A stretch of DNA of 35,075 nt from Verrucomicrobiia bacterium (GCA_020439925.1 JAGRPC010000401.1:208-35282), one strand, 5' to 3'. Positions 14,549 to 22,550 are shown, counted from the stretch's first letter. The notes: generated by a model from the letters alone, not told the origin. Numbers and translations: made by a program.

Positions 14549-14671
14549 TATCTAATCTGATTTGTTGTTGTTAGTTGTTTTGGTAGGTTTGGTTTGGTTT
14601 TCGGGCCTGACATTTCAGGTCGAAAGAGCGTTCCGTTTGTGGAAATACTTTCTGTTGGGGAATCGTCGCGG

Positions 14672-15064
14672 CTACCAGCCGAGAGTGTTGCGGGGTTGGT
14701 GGTCACGCGCCGAGGCGAGGGAGCAGGTGAGGTAGGCGGTGTCGAGTGGAGGGATCGTTCCGAGCCAGGTGTAGGTGCCGCCGCTGGGGCAGGTTGGAGC
14801 CACCTCGATCATCTTGCCGGCGCCGACGATGACGCTCTGCGGGCAGCTGTCTCCGAAGTTCTTTTGATAGAGATTCTGATAGGCCCGAACCCCCTTCTGG
14901 AGTTGCGAGATGTGAAGGATGCACATGGAGCGGTTCGAACCTTCCTTGTAGGAGGTCGCCCCGATGAAGATGACCCCGATGAGACCGAGAAGAACGGCCA
15001 CGACCAAGGTCACCTCGATGAGGGTGAGACCGGCGTTCGTTCTTTTTCGGTGAAGTAATTTCAT
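14672..15064 (-). CDS. Diverged type IV pilin, first of the tandem array in transcription order
   Basis: The start is placed at the ATG at 15064-15062, giving MKLLHRKRTNAG then LTLIEVTLVVAVLLGLIGVI; the longer in-frame reading would bury the signal. The protein has 130 residues, clearly homologous to the three neighbouring copies (SYKEGSNRSMCILHISQLQK, CPSGGTYTWLGTIPP, YLTCSLAS) but with many substitutions and one extra Cys (GDSCPQS). Four cysteines would allow a second disulfide. It is 41 bp downstream of pilT on the same strand and may be co-transcribed with it. It could be a minor pilin or an older paralogue; the three copies after it likely descend from the same ancestor. Confidence 0.88.
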   Translation of the reverse strand: MKLLHRKRTNAGLTLIEVTLVVAVLLGLIGVIFIGATSYKEGSNRSMCILHISQLQKGVRAYQNLYQKNFGDSCPQSVIVGAGKMIEVAPTCPSGGTYTWLGTIPPLDTAYLTCSLASARDHQPRNTLGW

Positions 15065-15105
15065 CAGGAATGGAAGGGTCCTCGCGGAGCACGAATAGGG
15101 CTGTA

Positions 15106-16320
15106 TCAACTCGCCTTGCTGCGGATGAAGAGGAGTTCCTCTCCCTCTTCTTCGTTCATGCGGTTCATCTGGAAGGCGGTGTGGGTGATCTTGCCCATGT
15201 TGAGGAGATTGCGGAGATTCGCGTCCCACTCGATGTTGCCGCTGTGACGGATGGCATCCTCGAGCGATTTTGCCGCGCCGTCGTAGGAGGCGATGCCTGA
15301 GCGGACCGCGGAGCTGTTGTTTTGCAGGAACTCGTAATTGAGGACCCGTCCTCCCTCGGTGGGAATGAGACCCTGCGAGAGGATGAACATGAGGATCTCA
15401 GAGAGTCGGCCGAGGAGAGAGCGGTGTTGCTCCTGGGGGAAGAATTCGAGAATACGGCTGAGGGTCTTCACCGCTCCGTTGGTGTGGAGGGTGGAGATGA
15501 CGACGTGACCCGTCTGGGCTGCCTCGATCGCGATCTCCATGGTTTCACGATCACGGATTTCACCGATAAGGATGACGTGGGGGGCCTTGCGCAGGGCATC
15601 CTTGAGGCCCTGCTTGTAGGAGCCGACGTGTTTCCCAACTTCCTGTTGGGTGCAGAAGCCCGGAGAGGGGACGGGGTTGCCGTTCTGATCGTTTTGCGAA
15701 AGGAAACGCGAGTAGCGGTATTCGATGGGATCTTCGACCGTGACGATGTGACGTGGATGATTCTGGCGAAGCCAGTCGAGAATTGCCGCTAGGGTGGTGG
15801 ATTTACCGGAACCGGTCTGGCCGGTGACGAGCCCGAAGCCCTGCCGGCGTTTCATGAACTCGGAGACAGCCCGGACAGTGTCCGTTGAGAGTCCGAGGGT
15901 GTTGAGGTCGGCGATCTCGTCGCTGAGGATACGACAGGTGATGCCCGGACCCGAAGTGCTGAGGTGAGCCTGGACCCGCATCCGTCCCGAAATGGTGCCG
16001 TCTGGAAGAGGGAAACCCTCGGCACTGAAGTCCGCCACCTTGTCGTCGAAGAGCCTCGACTTGACGTCCTTCATATTCTGAAGTTTCGAGGACGCCCCCA
16101 CGCTGTCGGCTTCCTGACGGCTGTAGAGATACTCGATGACGTTCATCACCACTTCGGCGGGGATCTCCCCGAGTCTGCGGATGATCTCGAGGCCACGCTT
16201 GGTGTGGCAGTAAACCCAGTTGCCGCTGCGGATCTGGATGTCAGAAATCTTGTTGCCGCCCGCGACAGCGAAAATCTCGCTCATCACGTAGTGGGCTTGG
16301 GCTTGGGCTTTGGGATCCAT
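15106..16320 (-). CDS. pilT: PilT-family retraction ATPase
   Basis: This 404-residue protein is somewhat longer than typical PilT. The N-terminal PAS-like half has the family signature SDIQIRSGNWVYCHTKRG near residue 26, then GRMRVQAHLSTSGPGITCRI. Walker A is GQTGSGKST near 166, followed by the Asp box TVEDPIEYRYS, Walker B VILIGEIRD near 244 and the His box STLHTNGAVKTLSRI. The Zn-binding cysteines of PilB are absent, as expected. An insert of roughly 20 residues after the Asp box (SRFLSQNDQNGNPVPSPGF) is unusual for the family. PilT depolymerises the pilus and powers twitching and DNA uptake, so its presence favours a true type IV pilus over a plain type II secretion system. It is first in the pilin gene series. 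Confidence 0.95.
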   Translation of the reverse strand: MDPKAQAQAHYVMSEIFAVAGGNKISDIQIRSGNWVYCHTKRGLEIIRRLGEIPAEVVMNVIEYLYSRQEADSVGASSKLQNMKDVKSRLFDDKVADFSAEGFPLPDGTISGRMRVQAHLSTSGPGITCRILSDEIADLNTLGLSTDTVRAVSEFMKRRQGFGLVTGQTGSGKSTTLAAILDWLRQNHPRHIVTVEDPIEYRYSRFLSQNDQNGNPVPSPGFCTQQEVGKHVGSYKQGLKDALRKAPHVILIGEIRDRETMEIAIEAAQTGHVVISTLHTNGAVKTLSRILEFFPQEQHRSLLGRLSEILMFILSQGLIPTEGGRVLNYEFLQNNSSAVRSGIASYDGAAKSLEDAIRHSGNIEWDANLRNLLNMGKITHTAFQMNRMNEEEGEELLFIRSKAS

Positions 16321-16340
16321 TCAGGAAGCAGTTGCAAAAG

Positions 16341-16369
16341 ACATTATTACTATAATTACCATATCACAA
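16341..16369 (-). promoter_or_regulatory. AT-rich promoter region of pilT
   Basis: The stretch 16330-16410 is strikingly AT-rich. On the minus strand the best-looking pair is TTGTGA (16369-16364) and TAATGT (16346-16341), 17 bp apart, about 20 bases before the pilT ATG. The -10 match is poor and other registers in the same patch are possible, so only the region, not the exact boxes, is supported. Confidence 0.3.
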
Positions 16370-16410
16370 GATAAATTTTAGAAAAAGGGAAAGTTTTTAA
16401 TCTTTATTGA

Positions 16411-16796
16411 AATTACGGTTGAGCATTCACCCTTCAAGACTGCCCATCGCTCTTGAGGCAGGACAGGAAGGCGGTGACATCGCGAAGTTTCGCGAAGCTG
16501 GGGGCATTGGGTTTCCGGCTGAGGTGAGTCGGTCTCGCGCCTCCCGAGTCATGGGAGGCCCTCGTTGCCGGTATGCGTCACGACGCGGTGAGGTTCCGAT
16601 GGGAGCAGGAAATATAGAATCTGACTTGGTCTCGCTTCTTCCGAGGCAAGAAACTGCCGCTCAGCCGGGGGCAACGTCCGCCCGTTCGATTCCATGCCGC
16701 GATGGGTGCTTCTCTCGACCACCTTCAAGGCAGATTGAAGATCTTGATCGATGGGACACCGCGGCTGCCTCCCAGCGACTCCACTCACGGAATCAC
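16411..16796. other. Gene-free stretch with inverted and direct repeats
   Basis: Open frames exist here on both strands, but none has a recognisable family, a ribosome site or a sensible product. I see a 7-bp hairpin (GCCTCCC 16539-16545, GGGAGGC 16553-16559) and the direct repeat TCGCGAAG at 16480-16487 and 16490-16497. It may be a long 5' leader of pilT, a small RNA or decayed sequence. I found no match to tmRNA, RNase P RNA, SRP RNA or a tRNA by eye. Confidence 0.35.
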
Positions 16797-16825
16797 AAAA
16801 AAGCCCGCCGGATGTGGCGGGCTTT
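16797..16825 (-). terminator. Rho-independent terminator of the ABC operon
   Basis: The arms GCCCGCC (16803-16809) and GGCGGGC (16816-16822) form a stem with a 6-base loop. On the minus strand it is followed at once by six T residues (complement of 16802-16797). It lies about 34 bases after the stop of the 324-residue protein, the last gene of the ABC operon. On the plus strand a run of three T follows, so weak two-way action is possible. Confidence 0.9.
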
Positions 16826-16858
16826 GTGGAGATGCTCTTCGAGTGGTCGACTGATCGC

Positions 16859-17833
16859 TCAAGGTTCCTTTTCCTCGCTTTTGGCAACGGATTCTCCGGG
16901 TTCGGAAGGCTGCAGTTTAGCCTCCGCCCTCGCGATGAGCGCATCGAACTGCTTGAAGGTACGCTTGGCGAACAGGCTGCGTTCCGAGATCTCCATCTGG
17001 CGTTCGGTGGAAAGGTTGTCCCAGTTTCCAGCTTCTTCGGAGGACTTCTGGAGTTCGTCGAAACGGCTCAGACAATATCCGATCTTCTGCTGGTATTCAC
17101 GAAGGAGCTCGAGAGGAATGCTTTCCCCCCGCTGCATGTGGGGGCCGGCTTCGAGTAGATACAGATTCATTCCCGCGGCCGCAGCCGTCAGCCAGGGCTC
17201 CGGATCTTCATTCTCCTGGAATGCCGCTCCAATGGCGGCGTTGGCGACCTTCGTTGCCTGCTCTTTCGCTTCGGGGCTGCCGCCGAAGTCCTGGGTCGTG
17301 AGAAAGAGATGGTAGGAATCGTAGGCCCCGTAGTGAGTCGGATCGAGTTTGAAGCTGCGCAGGAGCATGCGCTCCACATCATGATAGACGGTGGCCTTGT
17401 GGCTTTCGCTGAGTGAATTCGGATTGGTCCGGTGGTGTTGGGCGATGACACGGGCCTGGATCCACTTTTTCCCCGTTCGGATCGGGTTGGAAGATTCAGC
17501 TGCCTTCGCGATGCTTGCCGATGAAGCCCCGGGTTTCGGGGAGGAGTGGGCCTCGCGATCATCGTGATGATCGGACTCAGATTCGCCATGGGCGATTCCG
17601 GTCATGTAGTGAGGCACGATTTCTTCGACCCCCAGGTGCCAGACGCGGTCGATGGTCGTTTCCGAGAGGCGGGCGAGCAGTTTTCCGTAGGCTGAGCCCT
17701 GGAGAGCCATCGGATTCTGGTTGGATGGCAGCGGATTGCCGGGGCGAATCATTGAGGTCATCCCCGCCGCGGCGAGGGCAAGCCCACCTGCAATGAAGAA
17801 CCAGGACGTGAGGGTGGCGGACTTCGGGATCAT
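16859..17833 (-). CDS. Membrane-anchored protein of the ABC operon, possible PilG-like partner
   Basis: The ATG at 17833-17831 overlaps the permease stop as ATGA and gives 324 residues; longer readings in this frame run through the permease gene. A signal anchor lies at about residues 8-27 (LTSWFFIAGGLALAAAGMTS). The rest is likely periplasmic and largely helical, with a His/Asp/Glu-rich loop near residue 85-95 (SESDHHDDREAH) and TPR-like helices (DVERMLLRSFKLDPTHYGAY). The C terminus is acidic and Lys/Glu-rich. I do not recognise a named family. Its place as third gene of an ATPase-permease operon beside pilT recalls the Myxococcus pilG/H/I set, in which PilG is a membrane-anchored accessory. 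This is a parallel in layout only. Confidence 0.7.
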   Translation of the reverse strand: MIPKSATLTSWFFIAGGLALAAAGMTSMIRPGNPLPSNQNPMALQGSAYGKLLARLSETTIDRVWHLGVEEIVPHYMTGIAHGESESDHHDDREAHSSPKPGASSASIAKAAESSNPIRTGKKWIQARVIAQHHRTNPNSLSESHKATVYHDVERMLLRSFKLDPTHYGAYDSYHLFLTTQDFGGSPEAKEQATKVANAAIGAAFQENEDPEPWLTAAAAGMNLYLLEAGPHMQRGESIPLELLREYQQKIGYCLSRFDELQKSSEEAGNWDNLSTERQMEISERSLFAKRTFKQFDALIARAEAKLQPSEPGESVAKSEEKEP

Positions 17834-18591
17834 TTTCCTTCGCGGTAGAATTGAAAGGAGGCGCCCACGGTGACGAGGGCGAGTCCGCCGAGGTAGGCGG
17901 AGATGCGGCCGAGTTCGACCCATTCGATCGCCCCCAGCTTGAAGACGAGTCGCGAGGTCAGATCCGCGAGGTGGTAGTGGGGCGAGACCAGGTAGAGAAG
18001 ATTGAGGACCGGATTGCTGTTGTCGGCGAGGAAGACCTCGAGGTATCCGACCCCGAACAGTCCGTAGAGCGCCAGTGCAATCGTCACGGCATAAGCGGCC
18101 GCTCCGTTGAACCGGGTTCCGAGGGCGATCGAGAGGGCGAGAAGGGGAGCAACGACGAGGAAGAAGAGCAAGGTGTATTGGAAATTGGTGATGACCCAGT
18201 GCCTCGCTTCGAGATGATCGCCGGGCATGGCCGTGAAGGTCGAGATGATGAAGGTGATCAGCACCATGCCACCAAAAACCGTGAAACAGCTCAACCAGAG
18301 CTGGGAGAGCTGGCGCCAGCGAGAAATGCCCAGGGTCTTGAAGTATTCGAGGATGCCGTGAGAAGCCCAGCGGTCCCCGATCGTGGCTCCCTGGAAGAGG
18401 AGCCAACCAATGGCCGAGGTCCAGAGCATCGTCCAGGCCATCTGCGCCCTCGCAGGTTCGAGAAGGGAGGGCTTGCTCTCCCAGGGGGTCATGAGGGGGA
18501 GAACGAAGGGAAGGGCGATCAGGAGGATGGCGAAAATGGCGAACGTCTTCCTGGAGAGGATGGAGGCGAGAGTGAGCTTGTAGAGTTCCAT
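17830..18591 (-). CDS. ABC-2 type transporter permease, possible PilI-like
   Basis: This 253-residue integral membrane protein has six hydrophobic helices, the first at about residues 16-34 (TFAIFAILLIALPFVLPLM). Others include LIGWLLFQGATIGD-like sequence near 60, a pair near 105-160 (VFGGMVLITFIISTFTAM; LLFFLVVAPLLALSIALG), AYAVTIALALYGLFGVGYLE, and a final helix before FQFYREGK. The fold matches ABC-2 permeases, which dimerise and work with a separate ATPase. It lies 30 bp downstream of the ATPase gene and overlaps the next gene by 4 bp. The cargo is not evident; lipids, peptides or a pilus assembly function are all possible. Confidence 0.8.
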   Translation of the reverse strand: MELYKLTLASILSRKTFAIFAILLIALPFVLPLMTPWESKPSLLEPARAQMAWTMLWTSAIGWLLFQGATIGDRWASHGILEYFKTLGISRWRQLSQLWLSCFTVFGGMVLITFIISTFTAMPGDHLEARHWVITNFQYTLLFFLVVAPLLALSIALGTRFNGAAAYAVTIALALYGLFGVGYLEVFLADNSNPVLNLLYLVSPHYHLADLTSRLVFKLGAIEWVELGRISAYLGGLALVTVGASFQFYREGK

Positions 18592-18621
18592 GGCGGGACG
18601 GTGGGAGAGAAATGGATCGGA

Positions 18622-19305
18622 TCAGTTCAGCGAGAGGCGGGTCTCGAGCCAGTCGAGAGATCCGTTTTCGACTTCAATCTGCTCGAGCCGACCTTCGCGG
18701 ATCGCGATGGCGGAATCGGCCTTCAGGGTCGGTTCGTCGGGATGGACACAGACGAGACGGACGATGCCCTCCTCGTGCTCGCTCCAGATCTGGTCGACCT
18801 TGTCACGCGCCGCGAAGTCGAGTCCGGAAAAGGGTTCATCGAGAAGAAGGACCTGCGGCCCGTTGTGACGGGTGCGCGCTTCGGCGACGATGAGCCCGAC
18901 CTTCTGACGGTTGCCTTTGGAAAGTTTCCCGTAGGGCTTTTCCACATCAAGCTCGATGCGTTCGGCCATTTCCATGGCAAAGGCCCGCTGGCCGTTCTTG
19001 AAGAGGGCGGCGAAGATCTGACGAGCCTTCAGTTCGCCGTCGAATCGCAGATCCTCGTCGACGAACTGGACGAGGCCACGGCAGGCGATCTGCCCGGAGA
19101 GGGCGGGAATAATGCCGGCGATGGTTTTGAGCAGAGTCGTTTTTCCGCGGCCGTTTCGGGCGAGGAGGAGATGGCGCCCATCTCCGAGTTCGATGTCAGC
19201 CCCGGTCTTGGCAAGGACCACATCCGGTGTCGACTGGCGGAATCGGCCTCGGTAGCCGATGCAAAGGCCTTCGGGAAGAAGGATGGAAGGATTCTGAGAG
19301 CTCAT
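18622..19305 (-). CDS. ABC transporter ATP-binding protein, possible PilH-like
   Basis: With the start at the ATG at 19305-19303 (MSSQNPSILLPEG) the protein has 227 residues. The frame is open further upstream, to an ATG at 19371, but that would overlap the predicted promoter. Walker A is ARNGRGKTTLLKTIAG near residue 55-65, the signature is LSKGNRQKVGL, a variant of LSGGQ common in ABC-2 exporters, and Walker B with D-loop is VLLLDEPFSGLD. The switch histidine is in VCVHPDEP. All elements for ATP hydrolysis are present. It is the first gene of a three-gene operon with the permease 30 bp downstream. Confidence 0.9.
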   Translation of the reverse strand: MSSQNPSILLPEGLCIGYRGRFRQSTPDVVLAKTGADIELGDGRHLLLARNGRGKTTLLKTIAGIIPALSGQIACRGLVQFVDEDLRFDGELKARQIFAALFKNGQRAFAMEMAERIELDVEKPYGKLSKGNRQKVGLIVAEARTRHNGPQVLLLDEPFSGLDFAARDKVDQIWSEHEEGIVRLVCVHPDEPTLKADSAIAIREGRLEQIEVENGSLDWLETRLSLN

Positions 19306-19343
19306 GAGGCGAAATTCAATTCCAAAATAATGGTATTTATGGA

Positions 19344-19371
19344 ATTTTATTTCAGCACTGCAAACAATCAA
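19344..19371 (-). promoter_or_regulatory. Likely sigma70-type promoter of the ABC operon
   Basis: On the minus strand TTGATT (19371-19366) and TAAAAT (19349-19344) are 16 bp apart in an AT-rich patch. Transcription would start near 19337, about 30 bases before the ATG at 19305. This supports the shorter start of the ATPase. Confidence 0.5.
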
Positions 19372-19463
19372 GAAACTTTTTTAAAAACTTTCCATCTTCT
19401 CCCGCCTCGCCCCTGTGCCTGAATGTTTTGTTCCGCGTCCGTCCTTGGCGGATCAAGTTCTGA

Positions 19464-21506
19464 TCAATGCACTTGTTCGATCGTGACGAGCCAGTTCATC
19501 AAATGAACGGGAGGCAACTCCGCGGGGCTCTTCAGAGAGGTGAGTTCGGCGTCAATCAGGGAGGCGCTGACCCGTTCGTCGTGGCCGTTCATGAGTTCGA
19601 GGGGATTAACGACGTCGCTCGTGCCGGTCTTGAGGCTGTTCAGCTGCCCAAGAAGCTGTACGGGTTGATTCACCGTGAGGGATTCCCCGAAACGCTTTTC
19701 CGGAGCAAAAATCGAGAAAGGAGGATAGAAGACGTGACCGGCGGGAAGTCCCGAGTTCGCCGGCGCAGTGACGGGAACGATGTTGAGAGAGTCCGCAATG
19801 TAAACCCGGTAGCGCGAAACCACCGAGAAACCCTTGGAGTAATCGGAAAGATCCTGTCCGTCTCTCAGGGACACGGCCATGTCCTGCTCGACTGAAGGGA
19901 TGGAGGGAACCCTGACGGTGGACTCGCCGGTGCGTGGATAGATGTAGAGGGAATTGTTGAGGGCAACTCCTCCCGAGTCCGGCAGGCTGTTTACAAAGGC
20001 GGGGAGCCGGTCAAGGTGGATCAGGAGGGCGTTGCGTGTGGTGTCGAGCTCATCCGTCTGAAACGGGAAGCTGGATCCACCGGGCTGGAGGTCCGTCGGC
20101 CAGTTGTCGCCTCGAGTGTAGTCGACGCTGACGGTGTTGTTGCTACTGTCGCGGTAGCGAAAGCGGATGGTGAGTGGGATCTGCACATCGTAGCCAACAG
20201 CCGAGCGGATCTGAATCGACATCTGGGCCTGGCGGCCCGCCATGGTGTATTCATTCCAACCGGTCGGAGAGATTCTCTCGTCCCTGCTTCCGTCCGAAGT
20301 GTTGAGAAGCGAGTTGGTACCGCGGTTCAGGGGAATGAAGGCAACTTTCCCCACGTTTCCGCCGACCGACGCATCGTAGAAGTCGCTGTCCGTCGTTGTC
20401 ACGTTTCCGCCGACCGGGGAAGTGGTGCCGTCGCTTTGGGTGGCCCGTTGTTCGCGTTCTCCGAGATCGTCGAAATTGCTCTGGATCGTTGATCCGTCGA
20501 CAGTGGTTTGTCCTGTCAGGGTCAGGGACTTCCGTGCGGAGATCGATCCTCCGTTGACCGCGACCGTACCTTCTGTCTCTAGGCGTTCCGCGACGAGCGA
20601 ACCATCGAGGGTCACATTCTGCCAGTCGGTGCCATCCGCGAACTTGCCCACCTTGAGCAGTGTCGAAGCGGAAAGGGGAATTTGAGAGGGGATCTCGTAA
20701 ATGGAGAGTACGTAGTCTTTGCGAACGGGCGGAATTCCCGTGCGCTGCTGGTTGTGGCTTCCGAACTGGAGGGAGAAGACCCACCAGTTCCGCTTCGCGA
20801 CGAAGTATTCTCCGGGCCGTTTGTAACCGAACTTGACGTCGGGATACTGGATCAGATTGAACCGGGGGTAGTCGGTCGCCGAGAGACCGAGACCTTTGGA
20901 GTACCAGCTCACGTAGGTCTTTGTGGTGGAGATGATCGGGTACTGCTTGTCGAGGAGATAGTCGTTGTAGGAGAGTTGCAGGGCGGCGGGAACGCGGGGA
21001 CCGATCTTGGAATCCCCGAGCATGTAGTATTCCCACCAGTTGCCCCCGTTGACGCGGTTGTTCCCTCCGGCGTAGGTCACGACCGGAGCAGTCACGAAAT
21101 CGGACACGTTGGAAAAGGCGGTGTCGCCAGTGTTGGCGGACACGGCGGTTCCGAGGTTGAGAGAGTTGAGGAGAGCGGGACTTACCGCCTGTTCCGCGTT
21201 GGCGATGGCGAGTGCCTCGCGGAAGATGGTGTCCCAGTTGTAGGGGGTCGGGTTGTTGGCCGAACCCTGTTTCATGGCGCCGATGGCCTTGTTCGGCACG
21301 ACATGGATGAGGGCGTTGAGGATCGCATCTTCCTTCTGCCGGTAGTCCTGCTTCACCTGGGCTCGCGCCTGGACTTCGAAACTGCGCATGCTGCCGAGGT
21401 AGGTGTATCCAATCATCGCGAGGATGAGCAGGGATATCGAGGAGACGACCGCCATGGTGGCGTAACCGAAACTTCTGGCGCGGGGACGGCGGGAGGCTTT
21501 CATCAT
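19464..21506 (-). CDS. Large PilX/GspK-like pilus-associated protein, last gene of minor-pilin cassette
   Basis: The ATG at 21506-21504 overlaps the previous stop (ATGATGA) and gives 680 residues. After a basic start (MMKASRRPRARSF), GYATMAVVSSISLLILAMIG forms one membrane helix near 15-34. It resembles the N terminus of PilX or GspK, which lacks the canonical prepilin signature. A helical part follows (FEVQARAQVKQDYRQKEDAI) and then a long beta-rich exported region of over 500 residues. That region includes SLTLTGQTTVDGSTIQ, in the style of adhesin or tip modules, and IPLTIRFRYRDSSNNTVSVD. Only one region near the N terminus is membrane-spanning. The size far exceeds PilX or GspK. Similarly large last genes occur in the four-gene prepilin cassettes described for Verrucomicrobium and Chthoniobacter, which is the comparison I would make first. 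Confidence 0.7.
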   Translation of the reverse strand: MMKASRRPRARSFGYATMAVVSSISLLILAMIGYTYLGSMRSFEVQARAQVKQDYRQKEDAILNALIHVVPNKAIGAMKQGSANNPTPYNWDTIFREALAIANAEQAVSPALLNSLNLGTAVSANTGDTAFSNVSDFVTAPVVTYAGGNNRVNGGNWWEYYMLGDSKIGPRVPAALQLSYNDYLLDKQYPIISTTKTYVSWYSKGLGLSATDYPRFNLIQYPDVKFGYKRPGEYFVAKRNWWVFSLQFGSHNQQRTGIPPVRKDYVLSIYEIPSQIPLSASTLLKVGKFADGTDWQNVTLDGSLVAERLETEGTVAVNGGSISARKSLTLTGQTTVDGSTIQSNFDDLGEREQRATQSDGTTSPVGGNVTTTDSDFYDASVGGNVGKVAFIPLNRGTNSLLNTSDGSRDERISPTGWNEYTMAGRQAQMSIQIRSAVGYDVQIPLTIRFRYRDSSNNTVSVDYTRGDNWPTDLQPGGSSFPFQTDELDTTRNALLIHLDRLPAFVNSLPDSGGVALNNSLYIYPRTGESTVRVPSIPSVEQDMAVSLRDGQDLSDYSKGFSVVSRYRVYIADSLNIVPVTAPANSGLPAGHVFYPPFSIFAPEKRFGESLTVNQPVQLLGQLNSLKTGTSDVVNPLELMNGHDERVSASLIDAELTSLKSPAELPPVHLMNWLVTIEQVH

Positions 21507-22036
21507 TCCGGGTTGCCCGAATAAGTGATCTCTTCCCCGTTCGGGCCGGTCATGGAGATGAGAAGGATGCCGGTATTGTTGGCGAAATCGACGAGGGCAG
21601 GCTTTGAGGAGATGGTCCACGAGGGAGTGGTTGGCCAGGCGGCTGCGTTAGGTGCGCGGTAGTAGAAATTGAGGCGGTTTTTGCCGTTGTATTCCTCGAA
21701 GGAAATCACCGCGTTCGAAACGGATCCGTCCGGATTCCGGAATCGCAGGCGGAGAGCGCGGCCTCCGGAATTCACCGCTCCCGAAGAGGCCATGGCGCTG
21801 ATGCGATTGGTGTAGATCCGATAACTGTCGGCTTTGCCGACGAGAGTGGCGAGCAAGGTGTTGACCTGGGGAGCTTCGTCCCGGAGGAACTGGAACGAGG
21901 AAATCACGCGATTGAAGGAAACCTGCTGCTGAAGCAGGCCGACGATGGCCGAGGCGATGCCCAGGGTCATTCCGAGAGCGAGGGTCATCTCGAGGAGGGT
22001 GAAGGCGGCCCGGCGCTTTGTGCGGTTCGGCTTCAT
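21503..22036 (-). CDS. Prepilin-like protein (PilW/GspJ type)
   Basis: This 177-residue protein has a basic leader MKPNRTKRRAA, then FTLLEMTLALGMTLGIASAI. Phe is at +1 and Glu at +5, but the -1 residue is Ala instead of Gly, which prepilin peptidase tolerates less well. The mature part of about 165 residues (LRDEAPQVNTLLATLVGKAD, RLRFRNPDGSVSNAVISFEE) is beta-rich without cysteines. Order and size fit PilW or GspJ, a minor pilin of the initiating tip complex. It starts 5 bp after the stop of the PilV-like gene and overlaps the large PilX-like gene by 4 bp. Confidence 0.8.
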   Translation of the reverse strand: MKPNRTKRRAAFTLLEMTLALGMTLGIASAIVGLLQQQVSFNRVISSFQFLRDEAPQVNTLLATLVGKADSYRIYTNRISAMASSGAVNSGGRALRLRFRNPDGSVSNAVISFEEYNGKNRLNFYYRAPNAAAWPTTPSWTISSKPALVDFANNTGILLISMTGPNGEEITYSGNPE

Positions 22037-22041
22037 GCGGG

Positions 22042-22524
22042 TCAGCGAATGCGAAGGACGGTTCGGGACTTCACGTATTGGCGGTCACCGACGGTGTAGG
22101 CGAGGATGGATTGGACTTTCCAGGCTTCGGTGCCACTGGGATTCGAAGTCGCCGTACCCGTTCCTCCTGCGGAGCTCAGGTTGTTCGCATCCGGAATCCG
22201 CGTGCGGTGAAGGGTGGCGGTCACCAGCTGACCGCCGGGGAGTTTCCCGATGGTGACGGTGCTGGTGGATACGGAAGGGTAGTTCGACCATGGTGACGAG
22301 GCTCCGGTGAGGACATCATAGGGAATGCGCGACGCCAGCGCCGTCTCGCGCGTGATGTAGGCGTCGGACATCGACTGCTTGACCGTCCAGGTCTGCCCGG
22401 AGGTGGCGTTCACCGAGGCTTTGAGAGAGAGCAGGGCCACGATCACCAGAGTGGCATAACTCAAGGAAATCTCGATGAGAGCCGAACCGCGCTGGCGGTT
22501 TCTGGGGTGGCGAACGGGCTTCAT
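22042..22524 (-). CDS. Prepilin-like protein (PilV/GspI type)
   Basis: The start is at the ATG at 22524-22522, giving MKPVRHPRNRQRG followed by SALIEISLSYATLVIVALLS. There is Gly at -1, Ser at +1 and Glu at +5, then a hydrophobic helix, so it should be cleaved by prepilin peptidase despite the unusual Ser. The protein has 160 residues, with an exported domain containing TVKQSMSDAYITRETALASR and VSTSTVTIGKLPGGQLVTAT. It has no cysteines. It lies 26 bp after the secreted 341-residue protein and 5 bp before the next prepilin, in the order PilV-PilW-PilX typical of minor pilin sets. Confidence 0.78.
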   Translation of the reverse strand: MKPVRHPRNRQRGSALIEISLSYATLVIVALLSLKASVNATSGQTWTVKQSMSDAYITRETALASRIPYDVLTGASSPWSNYPSVSTSTVTIGKLPGGQLVTATLHRTRIPDANNLSSAGGTGTATSNPSGTEAWKVQSILAYTVGDRQYVKSRTVLRIR

Positions 22525-22550
22525 GAAAGGGTCCGGAGTGGGGCCGGGGA

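Noticed and set aside
16411..16796. Possible tmRNA, RNase P RNA or tRNA, because of a TTCGATTCC stretch
   Set aside because: The stem needed for a T-arm does not pair and no other signature of these RNAs is present.
19451..19465. GATCA/TGATC hairpin at the end of the large PilX-like gene as a terminator
   Set aside because: The stem is only 5 bp, includes the stop codon and has no T-run.
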